NCBI GenBank assembly: GCA_031772625.1
Contig: CM062819.1
Span: 820,981,503-821,045,502 of the forward strand
Source of the DNA: Pinus tabuliformis
Taxonomy: Eukaryota; Streptophyta; Pinopsida; Pinales; Pinaceae
Direction of reading: 5' to 3'
Length of the DNA stretch: 64,000 bases
The position numbers and the translations under genes are program-made. Below, piece after piece: positions 10,207 to 21,843 of the stretch (position 1 is its first letter; each line of letters starts with the position of its first letter). The notes beneath the pieces were generated by a model that saw nothing but the letters and a program-made list of their open reading frames with translations, had not been told where the DNA came from and made no database searches.

Positions 10207-12049
10207 GAAAGATAACTTTGATCTCAGCTAGAGAAAGTCTAGTTTTCTGAGTCAAACATTTCAAAGATACACTGCTTAGGAGTTTGTTGTTTGATATGCC
10301 TTTACAAGTATAGGGGTGCAAATAACACATCAAAGTTTAAACCCAACGCTTAGTCAGCAACTGTAATACATATGCCACTATGCAGAATAAAAGTAACTCA
10401 TCGTTGTTTATCAATGAAACTCATTTAAATACATTCTGGTATTGCATATACTCGGAAATAACATTCAACATGCACATATTTTTTCTTTCTAACTTTTGTA
10501 TTGATTAAGATAGCAGCTAGTGAATGGAAAGTGGAACCTGATAACTTTTGAGGTACTGCTTATGTATCATCAGCTTTTGATGACAACCGTTGTAGAATAC
10601 TTCTTTGGTATATCAGCGCCAATAAGATGGCATCCTATTTCAGTCCTCCTCAACATACCTAGTAACAAATATCAGTTCATTTACAATCATTCCCAGCTGT
10701 ATCTTTTTGGTGGTATGACCCAGTCTTGAAAGGTTCATGAAAGAATTCCAACGCTCCCCATAATTGCTCTAGCAACTCGTATGACTTGAGACACATGCTT
10801 TCAAACAAGCCTGCATCCTCAGTGACTCGATTTCCCATGAGAGCTTCACTCTAGCATAACAAAGAAGACACAACAACTTGGTCCTCAGAAAGGGAACTTG
10901 CTCTGGTAATTCTGGAATGATATGTCCTCCTGCGAATCTTAGGGTAGAAAAGCATGCACAGGTGAGGAGTATTCAGCGTCCTTGACTCACTGTTGCAGCA
11001 AAATAATAATTTGACCAATATAACACAGTCTCCAAGAATAATGATCCATGCTTATGAGATGACCCACACGTTCAGTTAGTAAGAAAGGGACTTGGTTTTA
11101 AGCAAGTCGTAGCCTTCTCCTTCCCAAATCGCACTCAGCTAACAATGATGCTACTCTCGTCCTTCACATCCAAGGATATACATATTACAACCCCTCCAGC
11201 AAGCCCGACTTGCAGCATTATACACAACTACATCGCAAAAGTGCTCTCTCTGTCGTAGATCGCTACTTTCATACACAGGCAGTTGTCTATCTCACATCAT
11301 TATGGGAATTCATCCATTGGAAATAAATATTCCATCAAGACTCGGCACAATTTTGACTTCCATGAAACAAACTGCTACAAACAAGATATTATTGCTATGT
11401 GTTTTTCATTAGAGCTGCTACAGGTATCGCACATGACTCATTCGACCTCCGTGGGAATCTGGACCAACTCGTTGCACCTCCATCAACCAATGATCAAAGC
11501 ATCCTTGATCGCCATCACCGCAGCCTCAGAACGAGTATGTTCGCATCTTAGTGGCCACGATTTGTTGCCGGCGCCTCCATTGTCTCTCCCTTGTCACGCG
11601 GCGGTCACCATCACAGTCGCACTCTCAATCTACAACAGGTCAAGTGAAGTATTACAGGGTCAGCCAAATCGAATTTTCCTTCATGCATCAGACTAAACGT
11701 GACCCTTCCACAAAATAAACCTCTGGTCAACCAAAGAATAGTCGGCCCTATCATGGCAATAAGGATTCCCACAGAAACTCTGCCTTCATGTCAATTACAA
11801 GTTTGACCCGATTTAGCAATGGAAAATTTAACACCGCTTTTCACAATTAATATTCCATGGCTCCATATATATGATTTTGGCTTTCAGCCTTTACAAATAA
11901 GGAGTCGACTACAGACTTGGGCAATTTGGTTCCGCGCAGCGACGAAATTAATCGACCGCCAAAAATTAAAAAAACATATAATGTGCCTCCTCTAAGAAAT
12001 CTTACACAAACTCAGCGACTAAATCGTCGAACAATTATTAGGCTCGCAA
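10207..12049 (-). other. 5' internal DNA of H, no recognised gene
   Basis: Only short ORFs occur; the longest (11283-11696, plus) shows no family resemblance and lies antisense to the element. Many stops interrupt the minus strand. I read it as a long leader or decayed gag region of H. Confidence 0.4.
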
Positions 12050-12584
12050 TGTAAAGACAGTAAACAGATGCAAATACAGTAAAGGGATTTATATCATGAA
12101 CCTGTAAACAATTTCCTGAAATCTTACAAAATCAACTAATAGAACTGTTGAGGTACCTACCTGTGCCGCTGTGGTTGAAGATGCCTCCAGCTGCGCTGCT
12201 ACAGTTACCAAAAGATCGAATCCACCTAGCCAACCACGGAACAAAGATTTAGAGGGGAAGAAATTCGAAAGGAGGAGGAACATCATCTACTGAAATCATC
12301 CACAGGAAGAGCTTGAGTTGTTCTGAGGTTCTGAGCATGGGGAACAGTCGGCTTCTACTAAGAGGCTTGCTGGATTGAGCAGCAAGGTTCTGCTCAGTTT
12401 GGCTGGGTGGATTCAGTCTTTTGGTAACTGTAGCAACGCAGTTGGAGGCATCTTCAACCACAGGGGCACAGGTAGGTACCTCAACAGTTCTGTTAGTTGA
12501 TTTTGTAAGATTTCAGGAAATTGTTTACAGGTTCATGATATAAATCCCTTTACTGTATTTGCATCTGTTTACCGTCTTTACACG
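12050..12584. repeat. Inverted repeat with ~185-bp arms in the H leader
   Basis: 12050-12234 and 12397-12584 are near-identical inverted copies separated by a loop of about 160 bp. The arms differ at a handful of positions. A transcript through it would fold into a long hairpin. The loop and the inner part of the right arm contain ATGGGGAACAGTCGGC and GGTTCTGCTCAGTTTGGCTG, a segment that recurs in element I (45020-45150). Confidence 0.88.
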
Positions 12585-12758
12585 CAACAATAGGATATTG
12601 CTTTTGTAGAATGCCAAAACCAATTTGTCGAAAATTTAGCGACTTTCATTTCTTCTGCGGGAATTTGATCTCTAGTTTCTCCAACAAATAAAATTTGGCA
12701 CCTTCAAAATAAACCCTCAAACAATCTGCAATTAAGACCCTCATGCTAGCAGGAACAC

Positions 12759-12773
12759 CAACTCTAATACCAC
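12759..12773 (-). promoter_or_regulatory. Primer-binding site of H
   Basis: TGGTATTAGAGTTGG directly follows the 5' LTR on the element strand. It is a Met-type primer site with one change from TGGTATCAGAG. Confidence 0.7.
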
Positions 12774-13750
12774 TGTAATATCCCAAACGGGATATTTGGC
12801 TAATTTTGCATAAATCTAACTCACCCATAATTTTTCCATAAAATTACCATTCATTCAACAGAGAATTTCCATGCAAAATATAATCATCAAAATACAGAAA
12901 AATAACAAGGTGCATAAGAACAATCTCATCTTTTATTATCATAAATAAATTGGGGTTACATGCATATAAAACCAAAATAGCTAAGATAAAAAGTTGGCCT
13001 CCAAGATTATCTACTGCACTACAACCCTCCAAACTGACATGAACTACACGACTAAGCTCTCCTATGAATTCTGGATGAATTTTCAATTCACCAAGGAAAG
13101 GTGGGTACTCGCCCAACCTCACTGAATCATCTGAGGGTTTCCTTCTTGCGGCTACAAATGAAATAGAGAACCAGGTTCTCAAACCTCTCATACAAGAAGA
13201 AGATCAAATCCAAGATGTCGCCTACTGGCCTCCTCCTCCTTTTTTATAAATCTGATGGACCCCTCTAGAACCTCCTATTTTATTATTATTTCAATCATGG
13301 AGCACTTTTCCCTCTTTTATTTCAATTACAATATTCTTTTTAATGTGGGAAAAGGGTAAATTGGCCATCATGCCTCCTCAGGTCACTAAAATCACTTATA
13401 ACCATCCCATCTTGTAGATCTTCTCGTTTTGATTCCAACGAGTTATTACACTAAGGTGTCCTGCCAAATATTCCTCCCGAAATGCCACTTTAAGCATAAT
13501 TAATTGAGTCAGGCCCATTAATAACTCTTTTTTTTAAGTTGTCAGAATGCAATTGAATGAAAGGCAAACTGTGTGGATGATGGAATATACCAAGTGAATG
13601 CCATCGGACCTCATAAAAACTCCTCAAAACCCGTCCAAAAGCCCTTGGGCCCGTTGATGACGCCAACCTACACCTGTGACTTATCTACCCCCAACTCTGA
13701 AAGTCCATCCTAACCATGCCATAGGGAACACCAAAAAAAGGAACATCACA
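12774..13750 (-). repeat. 5' LTR of H
   Basis: It is the partner of 1706-2664, 977 bp long. Both copies share a long AT-rich U3 and the end GGGATATTACA on the element strand. Confidence 0.85.
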
Positions 13751-14065
13751 ACTACGCTAGCATACCATTCTTTTATTACAACATCACAACTATTGATTTT
13801 TCAAGTGCAATAGAAACTAGCACAATATTTCTGAAACTAATAATTACATCTAATGATGTTGATCCTTTAATTTTTCCAGTATAAGCGATTATACTTCAGA
13901 AATTCAACCATACAAAAACAATAGAATAGTAGAGATCGTAATGCACAAAGAGAGCACAAGACTTACCCTAAGAAAACCCACTTAGGGGAAAAACCCAGTG
14001 ACCTTTTCAATAGAGAAATTCTTTTCTTCAACAAGAGACACACATAGACCTTCTAGTCATCAACT
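13751..14065. other. Junction of J internal DNA and an inverted copia LTR scrap
   Basis: 13751 to about 13925 continues the DNA into which H inserted. About 13930-14050 contains ACCCTAAGAAAACCC and GGGGAAAAACCC, the reverse complement of a motif in copia LTRs (compare 18380-18425). It looks like a minus-strand LTR fragment truncated at the border with element G. Confidence 0.4.
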
Positions 14066-14249
14066 AGGTCTCTTGTTTATTGTCTTACTGTGATCTTTAC
14101 TGCTTTATGGATCTTAATGCTAATGGTTGAAATTTTCATGTATAATTGCTTAATGATTGGAATGTTCTAAAGAAATCAAATTGTATCATTGGACGTAATT
14201 ATCAGTTTGAAAATTGTTCTAGTCTTGTATGCTACTAGAAAATCAACAT

Positions 14250-14264
14250 GGTATCATAGCTATG
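14250..14264 (+). promoter_or_regulatory. Primer-binding site of G
   Basis: TGGTATCATAGCTAT follows the ...AAATCAACA LTR end. One base differs from the usual TGGTATCAGAGC. Confidence 0.7.
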
Positions 14265-16280
14265 TGTGGAAGAGCAGCCCTAAAGATCAAGCGAAGTCAA
14301 GTCTAAATTTCATAGAAGAATACCATAGAAGGTTGAACTTCAGTAGGTTAATATCTCAGTATCTGAATCTCAAAAAGCCCTAATCCTAAAGAATTGTTGC
14401 AGCCTCGGGTAGACCAAGAAGGCCTCATGTAAAGACCATAAGGAAACGAAAGTGTTCACAAATCACTGCAGAAAATTAATAGTCAATAGAAAGGATATGA
14501 CTAAAGATCGAAAGTCTGCAAGGGGCCCTAGTCTGAGCTCAGAATGCATTTTTTTCTCTGAAAGAAGGTTGAAACCCTAGCTAAAAGTCAATGTTTTCTT
14601 TGATGAGAAAGATGAATTCCTTATCCTGTATACTTGCAGCCTGAGAAGTCTCTATTCATATATTAAAAGGACCGAAGAAGAAGACTTTGTTCATATACTT
14701 GTAATAGAAGACCGAAAATCTTTGATTGGTTCTTAAAATCTCAGAAGGATTGATGCATTAGGTTGCAGGCCTTGTAAAAACAAAGTTCTGTTATCTACTT
14801 GAATAAGTAATCATGTCTCAAGTCTTTGCAATAAGAAGATTGATTCAATGAAAGTAAAAAGTCTATGATCAGATTGTAGACTGTGAATATTGTGTGTTAT
14901 ATTCAAATAAAGTGGAGAAAATCACTAAGAAGCAAGTTCTGCTCTAAGATCTTACCTACTGTAAAAGACCTCAGCATATACCTCAGACCGCAGAACTGAA
15001 TCTCAGTAAGTATTGTTAGGACGGTAAGCCTCAGAGATCTATATTAGTAGGTCAAATATCTCAGATCTTGAAGCTTCCTTGACTCAGTTCAATCTACGAA
15101 AGATCCAAAGGGATCGAAGTCTTAACATGATTCGAATCATTCCGGATAAGAAGATTCAAAGGATTTGAGTTGATTGAAGATCTACAGTCATGAGATTGCA
15201 GACCTACATTGACAAGAAGTATGTGACATCACCTGAAGTATTTGTGTCAAATGAAGCTTAATATTGGTTGAAGTCTTCTTTGAAATCATTGATGTCCTAT
15301 ATGCCTTATCGCCCTAGAACCATTTCCTTGCATCTAAAGCTCGAGTGCTGCTAAAGAATGTCATGACCCTTGCAAGAAAAGCATAGTTGGCATATATATT
15401 TGGGGTTCTGTAAGAAGCAGGATATCGACAAATTGCAAAATGCATACTAATGATAAGAAAAAACTTACCTTGATAAAGAAAAAGTTGAGTTCTCTCTCAA
15501 GGTCGAAAAGTTTGCTTAAGAAAGATAAGTGATTTATAAGAAATTGATGCATGTAGAACGGAAGGATTTCATATTGAAAAATCTATGTACGTAAAACAGT
15601 TGTAAAAGTCTAGGGTTTGAAGCTAGACATTTGCAAACCCTAGAAAGCAAAAAGGATTTATGGTGAATCCAAAGATTATTATTGTTTGATGAATCGAGTT
15701 CAGGGTTTTGAATATTTGATAACAAGGGTTAGTAAACCCTAGAAAGCCCAAGTGGCTTGGAGAAGAAAGTCTAGGGTTTATGGGCAAAACCCTAGGATAG
15801 AACGTTTCTGTTGAAATAAAAAACCCTAGAAAGGAATGACATCATGATGATGATGTGGATGAAGACGACAAAGTTGTTGATTGATGCAAGAGGATTAAAG
15901 ATCAAGAGGGACATGATATCTTGCTTGGTTGTGATTGTTCTTCCATGCCCTCCTAGCGAGGATTGCAGGGACATGATGAATGTTGCCAGAGTTGTAGCAA
16001 CAGATGGAAAGAATGGAAGAACAAAGCAAAGATAGTGACAAGAAGACCTGTGTTGAGCTATGAACAGGGAGCAGATTTGATCTATGCCAAAAAGAAGTCA
16101 ATTGTGACTTCTAAGATGAAAATAGCTAGAAGTACCAAGCAAAGGATTACTTCAGTAAGAGGGAGAAGAATATGAAGTCAGGAACCTTGTGTATGGTACT
16201 CTCGAATTAATGGCTATTTAGAACAATGTTGATCTGTTGTTGAAGATGAGCCCATGATTTTGATGATCTATTTCTGACTG
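14265..16280 (+). other. Decayed 5' internal region of G
   Basis: No copia Gag or integrase motif survives. A short open stretch at 15963-16175 (Lys/Arg-rich, preceded by a Cys-containing HDECCQSC segment) is unassigned. Six copies or part-copies of AAACCCTA/TAGGGTTT occur between 15610 and 15832. Confidence 0.4.
15610..15832. repeat. Cluster of telobox motifs in inverted pairs
   Basis: CTAGGGTTT...AAACCCTAG pairs form potential hairpins at 15610-15643 and 15771-15795. Further AAACCCTAG copies lie near 15733 and 15820. Teloboxes are known in plant promoters, but none of the pieces here adjoins a gene. Confidence 0.6.
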
Positions 16281-16980
16281 GGGCTGAGGACCTCTTTGTC
16301 TAGTGTAAGAGGGAGTTGATTGAAGGATCTTGGTCTAATGCATTACTACCTAGGATTGAAAGTGTGGCATAAGCCTGTTGAAATCTTTGTTGAGATCCTT
16401 TAGAAATTTGGCATGATGGACTACGAGTCCATGGACACCTCCATGATAACAAATTTGAAGAAGCTATGAACCTCTAATGATTGGCTCATTGAACTATCTG
16501 TAGCATGGATTGGCAGATTGTGATTGGGTTGGATTTTCTGAAGACAAGAAGAGCAATTTTGGATGTTGTCTTAACCTAGATATCATGGGTGAGTATTGTG
16601 CATATATTTGTTGCACTTAGCACGGCTGAAGCTGAGCATATAGCTGATTGTTCAACCTATTGTGAAGCAATTTGCCTTCGAGAGTTGTTTGCTGGTTTGT
16701 TTGATTAGGTGTTGCAATTGACCGTGATATATCCAAAGTTGTGTGAAGCTTTCTGAAAGTCTGCTTTTTCATGACAGATCAAAGCACATTAAGATCAAGT
16801 GTCACTACATCTGGAATGTTGTCCAAAGAATATCTATTAGGCTCGAATACATTTATATTCATAAGCAGGTTGTTGATGTTTTGAAAAAGCCACTATGCCA
16901 GATGAAGTTTGTTTGCTTCTGAGAGAATCTTGGAATGAATGAAAATTACTCTCTTGGAGAGAGGAAGCATTGAATGTATA
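16281..16980 (+). pseudogene. Copia reverse transcriptase end and RNase H (G)
   Basis: Fragments in shifting frames match the end of copia Pol: LGLMHYYLGLKVW and KFGMMDYESMDTSMITNLKK near 16325-16470, LSTAEAEHIADCSTYCEAI around 16610-16670, then FHDRSKHIKIKCHYIW near 16770-16815 and KPLCQMKF around 16890. This enzyme removes the RNA template during copying. Multiple frameshifts and stops make it non-functional. Confidence 0.8.
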
Positions 16981-16989
16981 GCATCATGA

Positions 16990-17756
16990 ATCTTCTTTGG
17001 GTTTGGCTGAGAAACCATGGTTTATGGTTGAGAAGATTGTTTTGGTTACTCCTTTAGGTCATTAAGTTTGACTGAGAAACCTTATGGTTGGGGAGGTTGG
17101 TTCTGAGGCTTGGAGTGATCCCTTAGGTCATTGTGTTTAATCGAGAGACCAACAGGTTTGGTCAGGGACACTGATTTTGAGTACTCTCCCTTGAGTCAAT
17201 GCATTTGACTGAGAGACCATATGGTTGGGGAGATTAACCTTTTTGACACTGAAATCAGGATTGGACCGAGAGACTATATAGTTGGGGAGTTTGATATTGA
17301 GAAAGGGATCCCTCCCTTAGGTCATTGAGCTTGACCGAGAGACCCTATGTACTCTCTTAGGTCATTGGGCTTGACCGGGACACAATTGGTATGGTCGGAG
17401 AGATTGATCCTAATTACTCCCTTGAGTCATTGTGTTTGAATGAGAGACCAATAGGTTTGTTCAGGGAGATTGATGTTGAGTTCTCTCTCTTGGGTCATTG
17501 ATTTTGACTAAGAGACCAGTGGGATGGTCGGAGAGATTGACTTTGATTACTCTCTTGGTTCATTGCGATTGACTAAGAAACCATTTCATATGGTTGGAGA
17601 GTTTGGCCTCAACATTGATTGATGAACTTAATGATATGAACCTTTCCTTATGATGAGACTTATACATTTGATTTTGTGATCTCTCCTTTAGGTCATTACC
17701 GTGAGACCAGTGGATAGGTCAGAGAGATTGATCTTGAAAGAGAATGAAAAGTACCT
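16990..17756 (+). repeat. Degenerate tandem repeats before the G polypurine tract
   Basis: Roughly eight to ten imperfect units of about 70-100 bp share TTAGGTCATTG, TTGACTGAGAGACC and ATGGTTGGGGAGATTGA. They fill the space between the pol end and the 3' LTR. No ORF spans them. Confidence 0.75.
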
Positions 17757-17773
17757 CCCTAGCTAAGAGGGAG
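17757..17773 (+). promoter_or_regulatory. Polypurine tract of G
   Basis: CCTAGCTAAGAGGGAG lies directly before TGTTGAAAAC, the 3' LTR start. The AAGAGGGAG core is typical of copia elements and recurs in E. Confidence 0.8.
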
Positions 17774-18613
17774 TGTTGAAAACTGGTAGCTTCGGTCGGT
17801 ATTTTCATCAATAAAATCAAAGAGAAAAATTGAATTTATTTACCCCACAAGTGTTCATGTCGACCCCTCCTGCATGGATGAATCACTATATATTGGGCTT
17901 ATTCGCTCTCCTCCAAGGCAAATTTCAATCATATCATATATCTTTGTTTTATGCACAAGTCTAAGCCATTACATCTTTGTGGAACCTTTCGGATCTGAGG
18001 CAGGACATCTTTGTCGAACCTTGCGGATTTGAGGCATGACATCTTTGTGGAACCTTGTGGATTTGAGGCATGACATCTCTGTGGAACCTCGCAGATCTAT
18101 GGCATGAATCTCTGTGGAACCATGTGGACTGAGGCACTATTTTCTACAACAATATCCATGTTCTAAGGTTGAGGAAGAGGCCGAATTTTGGCCCTCTTGG
18201 AGACCTATGGCAGACCTCATTGTGAGCAAAATTGAAGGGAGCTTTGTATTGGATATTGGAGGATTGGCTTGGCACTTGTGGGAGGTCATATTGTTGGTCA
18301 ATATTTGCCATGTAATCTTGTCAAATATATGTTATTTTAATCTACAAATTGGATTGAATTGGACATTCTCTCATAAGGAAAGGTTGTCGGGTTTTTCCCC
18401 TTGTAGTGGGGTTTTCCTAGGGTAATGTTGGTGTCTCTTGTTTATTGTCTTACAATGATCTTCACTGCTCTATGGATCTTAATGTTAATGGTTGAAATTT
18501 TCATGTATAATTACTTAATGATTGGAATGTTCTAAAGAAGTCAAATTGTATCATTGGAAGTAGTTATCAGCTTGAAAATTGCTCTAGTCTTGTATTCTAC
18601 TAGAAAATCAACA
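17774..18613 (+). repeat. 3' LTR of G
   Basis: The 840-bp LTR starts TGTTGAAAACTGG and ends GAAAATCAACA. It includes five 34-bp tandem units and the GGGTTTTTCCCC...GGGGTTTTCC motif seen in many copia LTRs. Confidence 0.85.
17971..18137 (+). repeat. 34-bp tandem repeat, about five copies, in the G LTR
   Basis: Units begin ACATCTTTGTGGAACC and end GATTTGAGGCATG. The first four are 34 bp; the last is degenerate. Confidence 0.85.
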
Positions 18614-20066
18614 TTAGAAAGTGAAATATGTACTTTTGTATTGTTATTCTAAATTCGATTGCATAACATCCCTATGGATGAAAATGCACACAAATAAGAT
18701 CCAAGAAACCTCTAGTCAAGGAGGTGAAATGTCTTTTTTGCATTAAAATCTATGGGTCTATATGTAAGGGAGCCAAAACATTTTAAAGTTTGCTCCAATC
18801 AAGTTAATAACATGGAGACTTTTGGTCACATGGAAGGGTTCTTCAAAGGGGCTTATTGTAGTTTATTCTCAAGTCCACCTCCCTTCATAGTCAACACATG
18901 GTCACGTAATGTATAAAAAGGATAATAGATTTTTCAAGGGCACCACATTTTGTGGTCATATGCAATCTTTTATCCTAACTACATTATTATAATGTTTTTC
19001 ATCCATCTTGATGCTTTCAGACTGGAAAAGCTAGAGGAATCAGCTCAAAAGACCAATTTTACTGGTTGATCCCAGTTTGGCAAATTGGGGTCTAAAACCT
19101 TCTAGAAGCAATTTGAGGCATCAAATGGCATGTTTTGGGGTTAAACTTTGTTGCTTAAGCACTGCACCCCCTAGCGCTATTGTATTCAAAAGTTATGCCA
19201 ACTAGAAGTTGACCTTTTTTATTTTGAACACCATGATTCAAGAGGATGCCACATCAACTCCCATTATTCATGGAAAATGGGCTAGCCACATGATCATGAT
19301 GAAGAAGACTCTAGAAGAGTCCATATTGTAATTCTAGTTAAGAGTTGAAGGAGTCAAACTTAACCACTAGTAGGCTACTAGGTTGTGTTATAACCAGGCC
19401 ACTAAGATGAAAAGGGGTTCCATTCTATTCGAGTGTATTTATTCCATAGATGAACAGAGTAGCCAAGAGTGGATAGAGAGAGAGAGAGAGAGAATGGAGA
19501 GGGTGTGTGCATTGTAGCAACCTACAGACCATACGTCTCACTTCTTTGTACTTGCATCCATTTCCATTCAAAGAGAGGGAAAGCAAAGCAACCTCACCTT
19601 CTTGTTGGGTTTTCTCCCAGAAGGATTTCCTAGGTCATGCCTTGTGTTATTATGGTTATGAATAATTGCATTTTTGTCTATTCTCTATTTTCTGCATTTT
19701 CTATAGTACATGCATCAAAACAGTGACTTAATAAATCCACAAGTGACAAGTCTAAGGAAAATAATCCTCATAGTATATATATTTTGGATTTTCAATATAA
19801 ACTTATCAAATCTATTGTGACGAACTAACTAGTGTCATCCATGGCAATTTACCAATCATTTTTATTTACAAGTTTAATGGAGACATGAAATGCATATTAG
19901 TATTTGCTCACCCTGTATTCTTTTCAAGCAACTAGATGTATTTGAAGGGCTGACCATTGCACGATTCGCGCCATGTTTTCACAATCAGAGAGAGTAAATT
20001 ATCATTTGTATTAAAACAAATTTGCATTGTGCAGTATGTGAAGAGTATTGTGGAGCAAAGGTGGTT
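18614..20066. other. Unassigned repeat-like DNA
   Basis: No ORF or domain is recognisable. A (GA)n run occurs at about 19470-19492. The style (TGGGTTTTCTCCCAGAAGG near 19603) suggests an old LTR, but I found no matching end or duplication. Confidence 0.3.
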
Positions 20067-20071
20067 AGGAT

Positions 20072-20881
20072 TGTTCAGAACAAGGAACACAAGATATAGG
20101 CACTTAGCCAGGGAAAAACCCCTCTTCTAGGGGAAAACCCAGTCAAACTCTTCCACTAGTAGATTCAAATCAAAATGAGACAATCCAAGACCCTTTTGAC
20201 CTAGACAAAGACCTTCTCCAATCACCAAGTCAGCCCTTCCTTCAAGTAGATGAACTCTGCCAAAGTCTCCAAGTGTCAGCTTCTCAAATGCAGCTCCAAT
20301 CCAGAATTTTTCCCCCCTAGCTACAAAATTTCAGACTTGCAACTACTTCAGAAATTTCGGCCCCTGCAACTTGCCCACAAACCACAGAAAACTTTGCATG
20401 TGTGAGAGAGAGATGCCCAAGAACATCAATTTAGTCTTCCTCAACTTCTATTTTCCTTCTCCTTGACTTCACTCTCTTTTTCTTCCTCATGAATTGCAAA
20501 TCAAACATGTGAATGAGATGATGCCAAATAGGTCGAGCTTCACTTCTATTTATATTGCTTTTGTTGGGACGAATAGCCCTAGTTTGGGCCGACTTCATCA
20601 AGATAGGGCCGATTTGTTGAGGAGGTGACAAATCACATTTTTTACTCAAAAGTAATTTTCTTTACATGATACAAAAGCCCAAGAAGTGTCTAATAAAAAT
20701 GCCAATAACTCTTATGACTCAAGACAAAGCCTAGAAGCCTTCAATGGAAACTATGACCTAGAAAATAAATGAAAGAGCATGAAACCCATGGTTCAAAATA
20801 ATTTTTCTTTTACAATAAAATTTCTTTTTACATCATGACTCATACAATTATGAAGACCAACATTAGTTACATACTTCAACA
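20072..20881 (-). mobile_element. Solo copia LTR K
   Basis: A perfect 5-bp duplication AGGAT (20067-20071 and 20882-20886) brackets an 810-bp sequence running TGTTGAAGTATG... to ...TTCTGAACA on the minus strand. It contains the copia LTR motif GGGTTTTCCCC...GGGGTTTTTCCC. No internal DNA is present, so it is a solo LTR left by recombination between two LTRs. Confidence 0.85.
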
Positions 20882-20886
20882 AGGAT

Positions 20887-21838
20887 GAGTTGGTATGAGT
20901 GTGTGGAATTGTCCTAGAGTGAATTCGGAACACTTTGTCCTTTTCAAGGGAGATTATTGATAGAGGTCTATAAGATATAGCAATGGGTTTATTGTCTTAA
21001 AGTTTGTTGTAAAGATGGTGGTTATAAGGCATTTTATGTTGAAATTCTAATGTTTTATGCTGAAACAATTACTTACTTCAAAAACTTCTTTTTGATGCAA
21101 TATTAGTTAAGCAATTGCAGATAGAACATAAACTAAATGCACAATAGAAGATAGTCAAGAACAAAATGAGACACGAAGAATTTAGGTCCAATGACCGGGG
21201 CAAACCCCACAAGGGGAAAAACCAACCAAATTCTCCTTCTATTAGATATCAATTGTTCAGCAGAGATACAGAGTATAATGAGAAATCAAGAGAATGAGTA
21301 AGTTCGCCCAAATCTGAACAAGTTATAGTATGAAGATCATTGGTAGCAGCAGCAGATGCAAACAATGAGTCAACCTTCCCTTCAACTTAATCAACACTGA
21401 ATGAACCTTGGCTCAACAAGTTATGCTCTTACTCTCCAAATCTCTCTCTCACACAATCTTCTTCAAGTGTCTCCAACTCCCTCTCTCAAGTTCGAATTCT
21501 TCTTTCATTATGCACAAGTAGTAGTGAGGTGAGATGATATGAGACATATATATAGGAGGTGCAACGAATTCATGTCATAAAGGAGAAGCAATACGTCATA
21601 ACATATGTCATTTAGGGGAGTGTAACTCATGCCATTAAGGAGGGAAACACATGTCTTAGTAACTTATGCCATTAAAAGAGGAACGCATGCCTTAGTAACT
21701 TATGCCATTAAAAGAGGAACGCATGCCTTAGTTAAGGAGATTGTAACATGTGCATTAAAGAGAGCATAAGAGGAATCTTTTATGACATGCCTTTCATGAG
21801 TGTAAGAGGAATATGCCATGCCTTTCATGAGTGCATAA
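20887..21838 (-). other. Copia-like LTR fragment and short tandem repeats
   Basis: About 21120-21260 carries the GGGGAAAAACC/CCCGGTCATTGGACC copia LTR motif in minus orientation. At 21655-21730 a ~40-bp unit containing TTATGCCATTAAAAGAGG is repeated. Q and F are inserted at its right end; sequence of the same style reappears from 39091. Confidence 0.4.
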
Positions 21839-21843
21839 CAGTG

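Larger units (their letters stand above)
1706..13750 (-). mobile_element. Gypsy-type LTR retrotransposon H, interrupted by C and D
   Basis: The two LTRs (1706-2664 and 12774-13750) are clearly homologous over their whole length. Flanks are ACTAT (1701-1705) and ACTAC (13751-13755), a one-mismatch 5-bp target duplication. On the minus strand the 5' LTR is followed by a Met-type primer site (TGGTATTAGAGTTGG) and the 3' LTR is preceded by a G-rich polypurine tract. Without the nested C element the internal region is about 4.8 kb. It holds a gag-type zinc knuckle and a PDS5-like fragment but no protease, reverse transcriptase or integrase, so H is non-autonomous. It is broken by element C at 4937-4942. 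Confidence 0.85.
14066..18613 (+). mobile_element. Degraded copia element G with truncated 5' LTR
   Basis: The 3' end of an LTR (14066-14249) is repeated at 18432-18613. The first copy is followed by TGGTATCATAGC, a Met primer site, and the second copy belongs to a complete LTR (17774-18613) preceded by a purine tract. Only about 185 bp of the 5' LTR survive, so no duplication can be tested; the right flank is TTAGA. Internal DNA is 3.5 kb, with only the copia RNase H end recognisable. It is old: coding frames are broken every few dozen codons. Confidence 0.75.

Noticed and set aside
11283-11696. 137-codon plus-strand ORF
   Set aside because: It is antisense to element H, has no recognisable domain and unremarkable composition; a chance ORF in a decayed leader is more likely.
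15610-15832. Interstitial telomere
   Set aside because: Single motifs are scattered and in both orientations; there is no (TTTAGGG)n run.
17971-18137. CRISPR-like array of 34-bp repeats
   Set aside because: Units are directly adjacent with no spacers, lie in a plant LTR and have no cas genes near.
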